NCBI GenBank assembly: GCA_002292215.1
Contig: DBBN01000066.1
Location: forward strand, 1-9,904
Direction of reading: 5' to 3'
Origin: Glaciecola sp. UBA983
Lineage (GTDB): Bacteria > Pseudomonadota > Gammaproteobacteria > Enterobacterales > Alteromonadaceae
DNA: 9,904 nucleotides
The notes beneath the pieces were generated by a model. That model saw only the letters and a list, made by a program, of their open reading frames with translations, did no database searches and was not told where the DNA came from. Within the stretch, counting starts at the first letter, position 1. Each line of letters starts with the position of its first letter. The position numbers were made by a program, and so were the translations under genes. Positions 1 to 6,049 of this stretch are shown one piece after another.

Positions 1-1
1 A

Positions 2-2359
2 CTGGTTAACGATGCTGGGCGTGGAGGTAATTTCGAATTACGCAACGTTCCGAATGATGAGCCTGGCATGTCGCCACATGAAATCTGGTGTAATGAATCT
101 CAAGAACGTTACGTGCTATCGGTTGCACCTGAAAATCTAGCTATCTTTAGCGCATTATGTAAACGTGAACGTGCGCCATTTGCCGTTGTGGGTGAAGCCA
201 CACAAGCTCCACATTTGTTACTTACCGATAAAGTTCATAACAACAACCCAATCGACATGCCATTAGATGTGTTATTAGGCAAACCACCTAAAATGCACCG
301 TGATGTGACAAGTGCTAGTTTTACGGGTTCGCCAGTTGTGCTTGATGGTGTCACGGTTGAAGATGCAATTGGTCGCATTTTACGCTTACCGACGGTTGCA
401 GAAAAAACCTTCCTCATTACCATTGGTGATCGCTCCGTGACCGGTTTAGTCGCGCGAGACCAAATGGTCGGGCCGTGGCAAATTCCCGTCGCAGATGTCG
501 CTGTAACAGCTGCATCCTTTGATACCTATCATGGTGAAGCGATGGCGCTCGGTGAACGTACGCCGGTTGCACTGATTAATCATGCCGCATCAGCACGTTT
601 AGCCGTTGCCGAAGCCTTAACCAATATTGCCGCTTCAGATATTGGCTCATTGAAGCGTATTAAATTATCAGCCAACTGGATGTCCCCAGCGGGTCACCCA
701 GGTGAAGATGCGGGTTTATACGAAGCCGTTAAAGCGATTGGCGAAGAGTTGTGTCCTGCTTTAGATTTGGCAATTCCAGTGGGTAAAGACTCTATGTCAA
801 TGAAAACTCAGTGGGAAGAAAATGGCGAAACTAAAACGGTGACGTCGCCCTTATCACTGGTTATTACTGCGTTTGGTGCTGTTCAAGATATTCGTAAAAC
901 ATTAACGCCACAATTACATCTTGACCAAGGTGATTCACATTTAATTTATATCGATTTAGGTCAAGGTCAGCAGCGTTTAGGTGGTTCGTGTTTAGCCCAA
1001 GTCTATGGCCAATTAGGTGATACCGTTCCTGACGTTGATGATCCTCAATTATTGAAGGGCTACTTTAATGCGCTGCAAACATTAGTGAGCCAACAACAAT
1101 GTTTGGCTTATCACGATGTCTCAGATGGTGGTTTATTCACCACATTAGTTGAGATGGCGTTCGCCGGTCACTGTGGTCTAGACGTCGATCTGTCTGCATT
1201 GGGAAATAGCACTCAAGCGTTACCAATTTTGTTTAATGAAGAATTAGGTGGTGTTATCCAAGTCTCTGCGACGCAACTTGATAATGTTCAAGCTGTTCTT
1301 GCTGAGCATGGGTTAGCGCACTGTGCGCATGTTATTGGTCATCCGGTTGAAGGTGATGCGATTACAATGACCCTAGCTGGTGAAACGCTTGTATCTGCCT
1401 CACGTATTGAGCTTCGCACAATGTGGGCTGAAACCACCTATAGCATGCAAGCAATGCGTGATAACCCGGCAACAGCCAAACAAGAACATGCAGCAAAACA
1501 AGATCAAACTGATCCAGGTTTGCATGCCGAATTAAGTTTTGACTTGAATGAAGATATCAGTGCACCTTACATTGCTAAAGGCGTGTTACCTAAAATCGCT
1601 ATTCTACGTGAGCAAGGTGTAAACTCTCATTATGAGATGGCTGCGGCGTTTGACCGTGCAGGGTTTAGTGCGATTGATGTACATATGTCGGATATCCTAT
1701 CCGGTAACGTGACCTTAGATCAGTTTGAAGGATTGGCTGCTTGTGGCGGTTTCTCTTACGGTGATGTATTAGGAGCGGGTGAGGGTTGGGCTAAATCCAT
1801 TTTATATAACGAACTAGCAAAAGCTGAATTTGCTGCTTTCTTTGCGCGTAATAGCACATTTTCTTTAGGTGTGTGTAATGGTTGTCAGATGTTGTCGAAC
1901 TTACACAGTATTATTCCGGGTACCGAAAATTGGCCGCATTTCGTGCAAAATCAATCAGCTCGCTTTGAAGCCCGTGTTGCTATGGTTGAAGTACAAGCGT
2001 CGCCTTCGGTATTATTTGCAGGCATGGCGGGTTCAAGAATGCCAATTGCGGTATCGCACGGTGAAGGGCATGCTGAGTTTGCTTCTACCCAAGCATTAAC
2101 ACAGATTGAACAGCAACAACAAGTTAGCCTGCGTTACGTGGACAACAATGGCCAAGTAACTGAGCAATATCCAGCGAATCCCAATGGTTCGATCAACGGT
2201 ATTACAGGCTTAACATCAAACGATGGTCGAGTGACGATAATGATGCCTCACCCTGAGCGTGTATTTAGAACTGTTGCTAACTCTTGGCATCCTGCTCAGT
2301 GGCAAGAAGATAGTCCATGGATGAGATTATTTAGAAACGCACGCAAGTATGTAAATTAA
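2..2359 (+). CDS. purL: Phosphoribosylformylglycinamidine synthase (FGAM synthase), 5'-truncated by the window edge
   Basis: PurL converts FGAR, glutamine and ATP to FGAM in the fourth step of purine synthesis, in the cytosol. The frame is open from base 2, and the residues before the first internal Met ([13 protein letters not shown], then DEPGMSP) already match PurL, so the ATG at 68 is internal and the gene starts upstream of the window. About 785 C-terminal residues are present of roughly 1300 in the large gammaproteobacterial enzyme. They cover the second half of the AIRS-like synthase region ([34 protein letters not shown]) and the C-terminal class I glutamine amidotransferase domain. 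In the latter the nucleophile Cys lies in GVCNGCQM (codon 1874-1876) and the His/Glu pair in PHPERV (His codon 2249-2251, Glu codon 2255-2257). No frameshift or missing catalytic residue is seen. A hairpin terminator follows 33 nt after the stop, so it is probably the last gene of its transcript. Confidence 0.98.
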   Translation: MVNDAGRGGNFELRNVPNDEPGMSPHEIWCNESQERYVLSVAPENLAIFSALCKRERAPFAVVGEATQAPHLLLTDKVHNNNPIDMPLDVLLGKPPKMHRDVTSASFTGSPVVLDGVTVEDAIGRILRLPTVAEKTFLITIGDRSVTGLVARDQMVGPWQIPVADVAVTAASFDTYHGEAMALGERTPVALINHAASARLAVAEALTNIAASDIGSLKRIKLSANWMSPAGHPGEDAGLYEAVKAIGEELCPALDLAIPVGKDSMSMKTQWEENGETKTVTSPLSLVITAFGAVQDIRKTLTPQLHLDQGDSHLIYIDLGQGQQRLGGSCLAQVYGQLGDTVPDVDDPQLLKGYFNALQTLVSQQQCLAYHDVSDGGLFTTLVEMAFAGHCGLDVDLSALGNSTQALPILFNEELGGVIQVSATQLDNVQAVLAEHGLAHCAHVIGHPVEGDAITMTLAGETLVSASRIELRTMWAETTYSMQAMRDNPATAKQEHAAKQDQTDPGLHAELSFDLNEDISAPYIAKGVLPKIAILREQGVNSHYEMAAAFDRAGFSAIDVHMSDILSGNVTLDQFEGLAACGGFSYGDVLGAGEGWAKSILYNELAKAEFAAFFARNSTFSLGVCNGCQMLSNLHSIIPGTENWPHFVQNQSARFEARVAMVEVQASPSVLFAGMAGSRMPIAVSHGEGHAEFASTQALTQIEQQQQVSLRYVDNNGQVTEQYPANPNGSINGITGLTSNDGRVTIMMPHPERVFRTVANSWHPAQWQEDSPWMRLFRNARKYVN

Positions 2360-2392
2360 TCACTTGTAAATATTCATTTATGTTTTAATATA

Positions 2393-2422
2393 AAAGAAGG
2401 TTAGTTATTACTAACCTTCTTT
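2393..2422. terminator. Hairpin terminator after purL, possibly bidirectional
   Basis: A perfect 13-bp inverted repeat (AAAGAAGGTTAGT at 2393-2405 and its complement at 2410-2422) has a 4-nt TATT loop. The U-rich tract on the plus strand is formed by the stem end and the following TATAT. On the minus strand the stem is followed by TTATATT, so it could also stop minus-strand transcription arriving from smrA, which ends about 210 nt away. There is no other terminator candidate between the two convergent genes. Confidence 0.85.
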
Positions 2423-2528
2423 ATATGTAAATACTTGGTATTTATTGCTAGTTTTATATATAAATATAGAGTATTCCATAATTTTTACTGAAAAATAACA
2501 ATAATAAAAGTTCAGATGAGTGTGTTAG

Positions 2529-2639
2529 ATGTTAAAACGTAATAAAAAAATCGGATTTACGAGTGTCTTTTTGGCTGTCATTATTCTGACAGTGACTGCG
2601 GCAATCAATGCAAGTGCTAACGCTGCGGTGTTTTTCTAA
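2529..2639 (+). CDS. Putative 36-residue exported or membrane peptide
   Basis: A short ORF encodes a peptide starting MLKRNKKIG, followed by a hydrophobic core (FTSVFLAVIILTVTAA, about residues 10-25) and a small-residue stretch (NASANAA) that ends in VFF-stop. The basic N-terminus, hydrophobic core and Ala-X-Ala sites (ASA, ANAA) look like a Sec signal peptide or a single membrane helix with almost nothing after it. The ribosome binding site is weak (GAGTGTGTTAG before the ATG). The TAA at 2637-2639 overlaps the TAG of the convergent smrA (2636-2638). I recognise no family. It could be a real small membrane peptide, the 5' stub of a lost exported or chemoreceptor-like protein, or chance. The well-formed signal-like composition is the only support. 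Confidence 0.4.
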   Translation: MLKRNKKIGFTSVFLAVIILTVTAAINASANAAVFF

Positions 2640-3259
2640 CTTCGCTTGGCGTGTTTTTCGCGATTAATCATTTTCTGATGAGGGTTTTTCTTCATCATGA
2701 CATAAGTGGCTGCTAACCCTCCATGTACAGGATGTGCCGAATGGCAAGCAATGACATGGGGTATAGTGGGTAACCACATGTTGACATAACTTTTCAGTTT
2801 TCCGGGTACAGGTTGGCTGTGTATTCCAAGTCCATGTTGAATCAGCATGACTCTAATCCCACGTGTGAAATTCAATTCAATAGCTTCAGCAAGCGTATTT
2901 TTGGCTTCTTCAATTGTCATTTGCGTCAACTTTAAGCGACTTTCTAACGGGTACTTACCTAAACGTAAGTTTTTAAAGACACCCGTTTGAATACCATCTT
3001 GTTTATAACTGATCAAATCATAGGGGCCAATTGGTCGGTTGAGTATCAACGATAATCCATATTGATTGTAATGTTCTTCTTTTTCGATGGCTTCTCGCTT
3101 TAGTTTTCGAGCTAAATCTAATACATCATTGGATTTGATTGCTACCTTATCATTGTGTTTAATCGGTACGACGTCGGCCATTTCCTGGGTAAACGCAGCA
3201 ATATCATCAGCATCATCAAAGCTTGTGTCAACTTGATTATGTGGGCTATGGTTTGCCAT
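2636..3259 (-). CDS. smrA: Smr-domain protein of the SmrA/YdaL type
   Basis: The 207-residue protein has an acidic N-terminal region (about 1-50), a linker typical of gammaproteobacterial SmrA proteins (LRLGKYPLESRLKL, residues 98-111), and a C-terminal Smr domain of about residues 108-190. It ends in the basic tail NREKHAKRS that is characteristic of SmrA. Smr domains bind nucleic acid, and many have nuclease activity; the in vivo role of SmrA is not well established. The usual HGKG motif reads HGLG here (142-145), with the conserved HGG kept later (179-181). The start is supported by an AGAGGGA Shine-Dalgarno sequence about 5-6 nt before the ATG. A TATAAT box lies upstream on the minus strand. 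The gene lies between purL and the flagellar relics and converges on purL. Confidence 0.88.
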   Translation of the reverse strand: MANHSPHNQVDTSFDDADDIAAFTQEMADVVPIKHNDKVAIKSNDVLDLARKLKREAIEKEEHYNQYGLSLILNRPIGPYDLISYKQDGIQTGVFKNLRLGKYPLESRLKLTQMTIEEAKNTLAEAIELNFTRGIRVMLIQHGLGIHSQPVPGKLKSYVNMWLPTIPHVIACHSAHPVHGGLAATYVMMKKNPHQKMINREKHAKRS

Positions 3260-3293
3260 GAACAGTCCCTCTAAAGATTTTTTATTTTTACTG

Positions 3294-3299
3294 ATTATA
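3294..3299 (-). promoter_or_regulatory. Predicted -10 box for smrA
   Basis: On the minus strand a perfect TATAAT lies 35-40 nt upstream of the smrA start, inside the 69-nt gap after flgM. The hexamer 17 nt further upstream (TTACTA) is a poor -35 match. The assignment rests on the -10 box and its position. Confidence 0.45.
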
Positions 3300-3328
3300 G
3301 CGTATTTAGATCACCCTAGTAATCGAAA

Positions 3329-3646
3329 TTACTCGACCACGACGACCCAGTCATTGGTCTGAATATTGTGAGATGAAGTAGTCATTTTTGACGCTAACAC
3401 TTCTGGATTAATACGATATTCACCATTTATAATTAAAGTACGTAGTTGTTCAACTTTTTCTTGATTCACTGGCGCTTCGAGAGATTTGTTTTGTAATTGG
3501 TGTAGATTTTGTGCCGACTGAGTTAGCGATAGTGAATCTTGAGTAACAGGATTATTTGCTGTCGGAGCAGCTTGTTGCTCTGCTAATCGTTGATTGTCTA
3601 ACTGTGCGTTGTTGGTTAAATCATTATTAATATTGTTGATTGGCAT
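3329..3646 (-). CDS. flgM: Anti-sigma-28 factor FlgM
   Basis: FlgM binds the sigma factor FliA and holds it inactive until the flagellar secretion apparatus exports FlgM. The 105-residue product has the normal FlgM layout: a polar, Gln/Asn-rich disordered N-terminus (1-60, including DSLSLTQSAQNLH, which matches the family's sigma-proximal segment) and the conserved helical core VNQEKVEQLRTLIINGEYRI (60-79), then NPEVLASKM. After ASKM the tail (TTSSHNIQTNDW, then four Val) does not resemble the usual C-terminal FliA-binding helix, so binding may be changed. The start has a good AGAGGA site. A FliA-type promoter lies just upstream, and the flgA pseudogene lies upstream in the same orientation. 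The expected downstream partner flgN is missing, with smrA next to it instead. The frame itself is intact. Confidence 0.85.
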   Translation of the reverse strand: MPINNINNDLTNNAQLDNQRLAEQQAAPTANNPVTQDSLSLTQSAQNLHQLQNKSLEAPVNQEKVEQLRTLIINGEYRINPEVLASKMTTSSHNIQTNDWVVVVE

Positions 3647-3682
3647 AATATATTTCCTCTACCCGTTCTTTCTTCATGTGTG

Positions 3683-3709
3683 TAATCGACCAACTTACCA
3701 ATTACTTAA
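3683..3709 (-). promoter_or_regulatory. Predicted FliA (sigma-28) promoter of flgM
   Basis: On the minus strand, TTAAGTAA (3702-3709) is followed after 11 nt by GTCGATTA (3683-3690). The consensus TAAAGTTT-N11-GCCGATAA is matched at about 5 of 8 and 6 of 8 positions with exact spacing. It lies between the flgA relic and flgM, 37 nt before the flgM ATG, where sigma-28 promoters of flgM are known in other flagellated bacteria. Hexamer matching was done by eye. Confidence 0.55.
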
Positions 3710-3715
3710 AGGTTT

Positions 3716-3979
3716 TTAAATAGCTACAGTAATTTGTGCGATATTAATAACTGTAGCTGTAATTTCTTATTTAGAACGACTATTTTTAACAAAGATGTGC
3801 TCAAACAATGTATCAGATTGTTGGGCATTACCTCCAGTTCTAATTGTCAGGCCGCCGGTATCTACTGAGATTTTATCGCTATCGCTTTTATAAAAAACAC
3901 ATAATCAGTTGCTTGTCACTATTTAGGTATGAGCTTGAGGTATTTCATCTAGGTCGAGAAATAAATACTCCCTTAAGCT
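3716..3979 (-). pseudogene. flgA: Decayed flagellar P-ring chaperone gene flgA
   Basis: FlgA is a periplasmic chaperone for P-ring assembly. One minus-strand frame carries recognisable FlgA pieces: FLDLDEIPQAHT, then LCVFYKSDSDKISV, then DTGGLTIRTGGNA, LFEHIFVKNSRSK and EITATVINIAQITVAI, the C-terminal SAF-like domain with its characteristic hydroxyl/Arg-Ser segment. The frame is interrupted by TAA (3923-3925), TGA (3905-3907) and TAA (3767-3769) before the natural-looking stop at 3716-3718. The segment normally present between the first two pieces is missing, and the N-terminal half with its signal peptide cannot be found upstream. The gene therefore has both deletions and nonsense mutations. 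It keeps its expected place upstream of flgM. Confidence 0.8.
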
Positions 3980-4164
3980 TTAAATATCAGTAGGCTAGGG
4001 CGGTTTAGAACCTTGCCTGTGGATAACTATGATTTTTTATTTACGCCTTGTTAGGAAAAAGATTACATAAATTACAAATAAAATATTTATTTAAAATCAA
4101 TGGTATGGGACAAGAATCATATATGTCTTACACGTATTATGGCATTTCTCTTAAAGCCATAATG
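3980..4164. other. Unassigned AT-rich stretch between flgA and flrA relics
   Basis: This stretch should once have held the flgA 5' end and the divergent cheV/cheR/flg genes, which are lost. I translated it in the plus frames and in parts of the minus strand and recognise nothing. The 66-codon ORF at 4048-4248 has no good ribosome binding site and no recognisable composition. It is probably the scar of the large deletion. Confidence 0.4.
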
Positions 4165-4192
4165 ATGACAAATGTCAAAATATTGTTATACT
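4165..4192 (+). promoter_or_regulatory. Predicted sigma70 promoter for the flrA'-'flhG-fliA unit
   Basis: ATGACA (4165-4170, five of six to TTGACA) and TATACT (4187-4192, five of six to TATAAT) are 16 nt apart, with an extended -10 TG at 4184-4185. Transcription would start near 4199 and run through a hairpin leader into the chimeric gene and fliA. This is a by-eye prediction in AT-rich DNA. Confidence 0.5.
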
Positions 4193-4233
4193 CATCAATC
4201 AATATTGCTCTTTTACTTAGACATCGGATTGTC

Positions 4234-4269
4234 TGGCTGTTGAATTAAAACCTTTAAAATCATCAGCCA
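4234..4269 (+). repeat. Inverted repeat just before the chimeric gene
   Basis: TGGCTG-T-TGA (4234-4243) pairs with TCA-T-CAGCCA (4260-4269): 9 pairs with one T/T mismatch and a 16-nt AT-rich loop. No T-run follows, so it is not a standard terminator. It would sit in the 5' leader of the predicted transcript, or it may be a protein-binding dyad. Confidence 0.45.
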
Positions 4270-4330
4270 AACTATGTATTTGAGTAGCGATTATAAACGG
4301 TCTTCGGATCAAACCAAGAGCATGGAAGCT

Positions 4331-5020
4331 ATGAAATATTTCTTAATCTTTAGTGATGACATCAGTCGTCGCCAAAATTTGTTTACGGTCGTTAATTTCC
4401 TAAGTGAAAATTGTCGCTTTGCAGAGTTTTCAAAAGCCACTGAGTTACTCAAAGTGGGGGCTGAAATAGATGGCGTATTTATTGATTCGTCAGAACTATC
4501 ACTTGATCTTCACGTCTCTGAGAAATTTCCGATTATTCCATTTGTTGCTGAGAGTCAGCAAACCTGCCATGAGCGTGAATCATCTAACCTAGTCGAGCGT
4601 TTATCGATTTTATATCCTACCAAATGTGTGTATGTGTTCAATTTACCTTCTAAATATCAATGTGGTGAAACACTAACATCGTTGTCACAGAAAACTGAAG
4701 CACCCATAGAGCGACATATAATCAATGAAGACTTTGCTGGACAAGATCACCCTGCAAATAAAGAACCTGAGTCAAGTATCCCAAGTGTGGGAACAAAGAC
4801 ATTACTGTTGGAGAGGATTAATTTTAAAGAATACATTCGAAAATCAGAGAGAAAGCATTGTGCAATAGTGGATGTGTATCCTGCTTTACCTGTAGTTAGA
4901 GCGTTAAATAATATTCTGCAACAAGCGATGGATTGGCTTATTTCAGTGCAACCAGGTGGTTATCTAGAATTTTTTATTGAGCAGTTAGTTGCCAAAAAAG
5001 CAGTAGGAGATGATCTGTGA
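4331..5020 (+). CDS. Chimeric ORF: FlrA/FleQ N-terminal domain fused in frame to the FlhG/FleN C-terminus
   Basis: The open frame begins at 4274, but the family-like start is the ATG at 4331 (MKYFLIFSDDISRRQNLFTV). The ATG at 4322 is an alternative; neither has a strong ribosome binding site. The first ~115 residues from that Met resemble the FleQ/FlrA N-terminal receiver-like domain: beta strand, acidic pair, S/RRQNL helix, then a later GVFIDSSEL strand. The AAA+ and HTH domains of FlrA are missing. After a low-complexity linker, the last ~70 residues (from about 4802) match the FlhG/FleN C-terminus: FKEYIRKSERKHCAIVDVYP, then GGYLEFFIEQLV. FlhG's MinD-like ATPase core is also missing. So one deletion removed flrA's 3' part, flrB, flrC, fliE to fliR, flhB, flhA, flhF and the start of flhG. 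The GTG of fliA overlaps this stop by 4 nt, as expected for flhG-fliA. Function of the fusion is unknown. Confidence 0.75.
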   Translation: MKYFLIFSDDISRRQNLFTVVNFLSENCRFAEFSKATELLKVGAEIDGVFIDSSELSLDLHVSEKFPIIPFVAESQQTCHERESSNLVERLSILYPTKCVYVFNLPSKYQCGETLTSLSQKTEAPIERHIINEDFAGQDHPANKEPESSIPSVGTKTLLLERINFKEYIRKSERKHCAIVDVYPALPVVRALNNILQQAMDWLISVQPGGYLEFFIEQLVAKKAVGDDL

Positions 5021-5742
5021 ATATAAAAGTCTATTGTCAACCCTTAGATGGCATCGCATTAGTAGAAAAGCATGCTTCATTAGTTAAGCGTATAGCACAT
5101 CACTTGATGGTGAGGTTACCGGCAAGTGTCTTAGTAGATGATTTGATTCAAGCCGGAATGATCGGGCTTTTAGAAGCAGCCAAAAATTTTGATGGTAGTA
5201 AAGGTGCGAGTTTTGAAACCTTTGCAGGGATCCGTATACGCGGTTCCATGCTTGATGATATCCGCAAAGGGGATTGGACTCCGCGTTCAGTGCACAAAAA
5301 CTCAAGAGCAATCACTGAAGCCATTTCGATAGTGGAAAAAGAAACAGGCGCAGATGCCCATGATACTGATGTGGCGGAACAATTAGGGGTAGATATCAAA
5401 CAATATCACCAAATGCTAAATGAGGTTAATGCCGGGAATTTAGTTGGTATTGAAGATTTGGGTGTCGCTGAAGATGTTATTACAACAGATAAAAACAAAT
5501 CTGCCGATACGCCCTTTAATGAGCTTGTCCAAGGTTCCTTTCAAAAAGAGTTAGCCAAAGCGATTACGACTTTGCCTAAACGCGAAGCGATAGTGTTATC
5601 GTTATATTATGATGAAGAACTTAATTTACGAGAAATTGGTGAAGTGCTTAGTGTAAGCGAGTCTCGTGTGAGTCAAATCCACAGTCAAGCCATGTTAAAA
5701 TTAAAAGCAAAATTACGCTCTTGGCATGCCGAAGAAGCGTAA
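5017..5742 (+). CDS. fliA: RNA polymerase sigma-28 factor FliA
   Basis: FliA directs RNA polymerase to late flagellar and chemotaxis promoters. The 241-residue product is of full family length. Region 2 includes HASLVKRIAHHLMVRLP and DDLIQAGMIGLLEAAKNFD (41-59), then FETFAGIRIRGSMLDDIRKG and DWTPRSVH. Region 3 holds DTDVAEQLGVD (116-126). Region 4 has LPKREAIVLSLYYDEELNL and the helix-turn-helix LREIGEVLSVSESRVSQIHS (204-223). The GTG start has AGGAG (5005-5009) 7 nt upstream and overlaps the upstream stop as GTGA, so translation is probably coupled. No damage is seen, although its usual targets are gone from this locus. Its inhibitor FlgM lies 1.4 kb away on the other strand. Confidence 0.96.
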   Translation: MNIKVYCQPLDGIALVEKHASLVKRIAHHLMVRLPASVLVDDLIQAGMIGLLEAAKNFDGSKGASFETFAGIRIRGSMLDDIRKGDWTPRSVHKNSRAITEAISIVEKETGADAHDTDVAEQLGVDIKQYHQMLNEVNAGNLVGIEDLGVAEDVITTDKNKSADTPFNELVQGSFQKELAKAITTLPKREAIVLSLYYDEELNLREIGEVLSVSESRVSQIHSQAMLKLKAKLRSWHAEEA

Positions 5743-5771
5743 ACATCCCATGTAATAAAAAGGATTATTCA

Positions 5772-5849
5772 ATGGACACAGACATCAAAATTTTAATAGT
5801 AGACGATTTTTTATCGACGTCGATTCAAAGAAATGATGGGGCAAGATGA
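5772..5849 (+). pseudogene. cheY: 5' stub of cheY
   Basis: CheY is the response regulator that signals to the flagellar motor. Only the first strand and acidic pocket remain: MDTDIKILIVDDF (5772-5810), with the usual AAGGA ribosome binding site before the ATG and the expected place 29 nt after fliA. After VDDF the frame reads into unrelated residues and stops at TGA 5847-5849, giving a 25-residue peptide. The remaining CheY domain, including the phospho-acceptor Asp, is absent. The sequence continues as cheB in another frame. Confidence 0.8.
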
Positions 5850-5954
5850 ACGTCTAACTGTCAAAGATACGGCTATCAATGTTTAGCGATAGGTGCTTTA
5901 ACGGGCACGCCGGTAGAATTACAACAAGTGTTAAATGAATTACCTACAAATTTC
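5809..5954 (+). pseudogene. cheB: Fragments of the chemotaxis methylesterase gene cheB
   Basis: CheB is a receiver-methylesterase that demethylates chemoreceptors. In one plus frame 5809-5883 reads FYRRRFKEMMGQDERL then TVKDTAINV and a TAG; this matches the segment that follows the VDDS motif in CheB receivers. A different frame from about 5883 reads LAIGALTGTPVELQQVLNEL and PTNF, the start of the CheB esterase domain. Its usual IGASTGG has become IGALTGT, so the catalytic Ser is gone. The rest of the receiver, the linker and the rest of the esterase domain are missing. The two fragments lie directly together, which indicates an internal deletion with frameshift in addition to the cheY-cheB junction. 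Confidence 0.72.
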
Positions 5955-5956
5955 CG

Positions 5957-6049
5957 TTGCCAATCGAGTTGTCCAATGACCGTTTACGCAATATCACCAA
6001 AGTATTCAAACTGTACAGAATCAGACCGATTTTAGGAGATAAAAAATGA
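5957..6049 (+). pseudogene. Unassigned coding remnant ending in an ATGA overlap with cheW
   Basis: A frame distinct from both cheB pieces reads LPIELSNDRLRNITKVFKL then YRIRPILGDKK and ends at TGA 6047-6049, overlapping the cheW ATG by 4 nt. Genes that normally lie between cheB and cheW in this cluster are a ParA-like ATPase and a CheW-like ParP. The pattern L-I-L...RNI-KV-KL-I-PI-GD is vaguely like the core of a CheW-like domain, so a parP remnant is possible. The identity is a guess; the open frame is short. Confidence 0.25.

Noticed and set aside
68..100. ATG at 68 as the start of purL
   Set aside because: The upstream codons back to base 2 already encode conserved PurL sequence, so this Met is internal.
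3318..3333. 6-bp hairpin with TTCG loop at the flgM stop
   Set aside because: Stem too short and no U-tract; not convincing as a terminator.
3722..3758. 9-bp inverted repeat AGCTACAGT/ACTGTAGCT in the flgA tail
   Set aside because: Loop of 19 nt, no T-run after it, and it lies within former coding sequence; probably incidental.
4048..4248. 66-codon plus-strand ORF between the flgA and flrA relics
   Set aside because: No convincing ribosome binding site, composition is that of AT-rich non-coding DNA (Ile/Lys/Leu/Tyr), no recognisable motif, and it contains the predicted promoter of the next gene.
5084..5399. Minus-strand ORFs opposite fliA
   Set aside because: Antisense shadows of a well-conserved sigma factor gene.
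3647..6045. Insertion sequence or phage scar as the cause of the cluster loss
   Set aside because: No transposase, terminal inverted repeats or target duplications are visible; the junctions look like simple deletions.
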